Assembly (NCBI RefSeq): GCF_019599405.1
Contig: NZ_RKLQ01000001.1
Coordinates: forward strand, 1,364,001-1,428,000
DNA length: 64,000 bases
Origin: Haloarcula salinisoli
Lineage (GTDB): Archaea; Halobacteriota; Halobacteria; Halobacteriales; Haloarculaceae
Direction: 5' to 3'
The notes under the pieces are model-generated. The model had not been told where the DNA came from and did no database searches. It saw only the letters and a program-made list of their open reading frames with translations. The position numbers were made by a program, and so were the translations under genes. Every line of letters begins with the position of its first letter. The first letter of the stretch is position 1. Shown here in pieces: positions 62,333 through 64,000 of the stretch.

Positions 62333-63679
62333 TTATTCGGTGAGCTGAATCATATTCCCGTTGCGGGTGATATGCAGGTCGCGACCGACCTTGAGGCCAA
62401 AGTCCTCGGCGAGGTCCACGTAGGGCGCGAACCCTTTGAGGCTCTGGTGGGCCGGGATGACGTGCTGTGGCTGCAGTGCCTCTAGCATCTGGTAGTGCCC
62501 CTCCTCGCGGAGGTGGCCCGAAACGTGGATGTCGTCGTAGATGCGGGCGCCCTGCATGCCCAGCAGCTTCTCGGACTGGTAGCGCTGGCCCTCGTTGGTC
62601 GGCTCCGGGATGACCCGGGCCGAGAACAGGACCTTGTCACCGTCGGACAGTTCGTAGGGCGTCTCGCCACGGCCCATACGGGTGAGCATCGCGCGGGGCT
62701 CGCCCTGGTGGCCCGTGACGATGGGCAGGAAGTTCTCCTTGCCCTCGTTCATGATTCGCTTGAACGTGCGGTCGACGGACTTGCGGTGGCCGTACATCCC
62801 GAGGTCGTCCGGGAAGTCGACGAAGTCGAGTCGTTCCGCAGTCCCCGAGTACTTCTCCATCGAACGACCCAGCAGGACCGGCTGACGGCCCATGTCCTCT
62901 GCGAACTCGACGAGGCTCTTCACGCGGGCGATGTGGGAGGAGAACGTCGTGGCGACGATACCGCCGTCGTAGTCCTCGATGCTCGTCATGACGTCCTTGA
63001 GGTGGGTCCGGGCGACGTTCTCGGAGGGGGTTCGGCCCTTCCGGCCGGCGTTCGTACAGTCCTCGATGTAACAGAGGACGCCCTCGTCCTCGCGAGCGAT
63101 CTCGCGGAACCGCTTCATGTCGATGGGGTCACCGATGACCGGCGTGTGGTCCATCCGCTTGTCCAGCCCGTAGACGACGGCGCCCTCGGGGGTGTGCAAG
63201 ACCGGGTTGATTGCGTCGATGATGGAGTGGGTGACGTTGACGAACTCGAGTTCGTTGCGCTCGCCGATCTGCATCGTCTCGCCGGCTTCCATCTTGACGA
63301 GGTCGTTCTGGACCCCGAACTTCTCCTCGCCCTTGATCTGCTGTTTGACCAGCTCGATGGTAAACGGCGTCGCGACGATGGGGGCATCGTAGCGGTGGGC
63401 CAGCTTCGAGATGGCACCGATGTGGTCGAGGTGACCGTGGGTCGGGACGATGGCCTTCACGTCGCCTTCGAGTTCGGACATGACCCGGTCGTCCGGGATA
63501 GCGCCCATGTCGATGAGGTCGAGCGAGTGCATCCGCTCGGTCTCGACGTTGTCGTGAATCAGTACCTTCGAGAGGTTGAGGCCCATGTCGAAGATGACGA
63601 CGTCGTCGCCCGCTCGAACGGCCGTCATCTGTCGGCCCACAGCCTCGTATCCGCCAATTGTTGCGATTTCGACTTCCAT
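62333..63679 (-). CDS. rnj: Ribonuclease J, archaeal type
   Basis: The 448-aa protein has the metallo-beta-lactamase motif [10 protein letters not shown] (H81, H83, D85, H86), [17 protein letters not shown] and the beta-CASP parts [39 protein letters not shown] and [29 protein letters not shown]. It is a 5'-3' exoribonuclease in RNA decay. Length and motifs are complete. It is cotranscribed with idsA. Confidence 0.95.
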   Translation of the reverse strand: MEVEIATIGGYEAVGRQMTAVRAGDDVVIFDMGLNLSKVLIHDNVETERMHSLDLIDMGAIPDDRVMSELEGDVKAIVPTHGHLDHIGAISKLAHRYDAPIVATPFTIELVKQQIKGEEKFGVQNDLVKMEAGETMQIGERNELEFVNVTHSIIDAINPVLHTPEGAVVYGLDKRMDHTPVIGDPIDMKRFREIAREDEGVLCYIEDCTNAGRKGRTPSENVARTHLKDVMTSIEDYDGGIVATTFSSHIARVKSLVEFAEDMGRQPVLLGRSMEKYSGTAERLDFVDFPDDLGMYGHRKSVDRTFKRIMNEGKENFLPIVTGHQGEPRAMLTRMGRGETPYELSDGDKVLFSARVIPEPTNEGQRYQSEKLLGMQGARIYDDIHVSGHLREEGHYQMLEALQPQHVIPAHQSLKGFAPYVDLAEDFGLKVGRDLHITRNGNMIQLTE

Positions 63680-63944
63680 GGTTGTAGCTCCGAGTAGGAG
63701 CCGCCCGCGAGCACGCGGTCGGGGCTGGCAACGACGGTAACGGCTGAAACGGCGTCTCGGTTCCTTGAGCGAGGCCGGCCGGGTGTCGCCCGTAGCCTCG
63801 CTGTCCGTCGCGGAAGGGACTCGTGTCCCGACGACTGTTCCCGTCGTCTGCCGGCCGCCGACCCGTCGCGGGCGGCCGTGCGCTCGGTTACCGACGGATA
63901 CAACGCCAGTTCTTAAAACGATGTGGGTTCCGAGTCGTCGACGA

Positions 63945-64000
63945 CTACGAGTCCTCGAGCGCGTCCGAGAGCGGGTCGCTATCTGATTTCGTCTCGAAGG
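63945..64000 (-). CDS. C-terminal end of an off-window gene
   Basis: Eighteen codons read [17 protein letters not shown] and stop at TAG (63945-63947). The acidic, Ser/Asp-rich tail is normal for this genome. The gene runs in the same direction as rnj and idsA. Context from other haloarchaea (memory) suggests a mevalonate-pathway kinase such as isopentenyl phosphate kinase, but the fragment itself does not show it. Confidence 0.5.
   Translation of the reverse strand, partial: FETKSDSDPLSDALEDS

Noticed and set aside
1-64000. tRNA genes and CRISPR arrays
   Set aside because: I saw no T-loop-like gttcgaatc/gttcaaatc words in a cloverleaf context and no regularly spaced direct repeats. A tRNA scan could still find one I missed.

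Overview
The window is a 64 kb piece of a haloarchaeal (class Halobacteria) chromosome. The evidence is the very high G+C content, acidic proteins, Tat-type lipoprotein signals, a PGF-CTERM surface protein, and archaeal information-processing genes (Pelota, RqcH, Elp3, archaeal GluRS, RNase J, Get3, a Cdc48 paralogue). Family Haloarculaceae is my guess from general resemblance and is not proven. Almost every base is assigned to a gene. I see no tRNA, rRNA, CRISPR array, intact insertion sequence or prophage.

Layout. 0-12 kb: a partial membrane protein, an MBL hydrolase, a soluble GAF histidine kinase, pelA, three tandem DUF4013 membrane paralogues, rqcH, a truncated haemoglobin, glycerate kinase, an FAD amine-oxidase-like protein and a second MBL protein. 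12.2-12.6 kb: a palindrome-rich gap, then elp3. 14-26.8 kb: a Tat lipoprotein, a cupin, a Zn/S1/OB/degenerate-DHH RecJ-like protein, a YIP1-like protein, a flavin reductase, an APC permease with a universal stress protein, mutY, MgtC/DUF4010, an AI-2E-type permease and PadR. 26.8-27.8 kb: a gene-free kilobase holding two strong hairpins behind a TATA-like box. 27.8-31.3 kb: a CNNM/CBS protein, mazEF, chorismate mutase with GHMP shikimate kinase, and a DUF5796-like protein. 31.3-43.5 kb: a 7TM-PAS histidine kinase carrying an in-frame palindromic insertion, a zinc-finger microprotein, a Cdc48 paralogue, a nitrilase, lipoproteins, a wHTH protein, a LEA/WHy protein, AbrB-PhoU, an ATP-NAD kinase-like protein, a 38-aa membrane microprotein and CinA-N.

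43.7-56.9 kb is a cell-surface and type IV pilus-like region: a GLUG/CARDB PGF-CTERM protein, a pilin-like protein, a HerA-like ATPase, a coiled-coil protein, a decayed DUF7311-like pseudogene, pilB, pilC, a 745 bp gap and a DUF7286-like exoprotein. 57-64 kb: an alpha/beta hydrolase, gltX, get3, a lipoprotein, the GGPP synthase/RNase J pair, and the C-terminus of an off-window gene.

Functional links. Pelota (stalled-ribosome splitting) and RqcH (nascent-chain tailing) bracket the DUF4013 cluster. PilB, PilC, the HerA-like ATPase and the pilin-like protein look like one secretion/pilus machine that has lost parts. idsA and rnj form an operon 2 bp apart. aroK and chorismate mutase overlap by 4 bp. 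The strongest unusual signals are (i) the palindrome-bearing 114-nt insertion inside a histidine kinase ATPase domain, with a repeated NSVEHG/DSVEHG edge, (ii) a coherent pseudogene inside the pilus locus, (iii) a perfect 16-bp inverted repeat upstream of a microprotein, and (iv) a candidate structured RNA at 27.3 kb.
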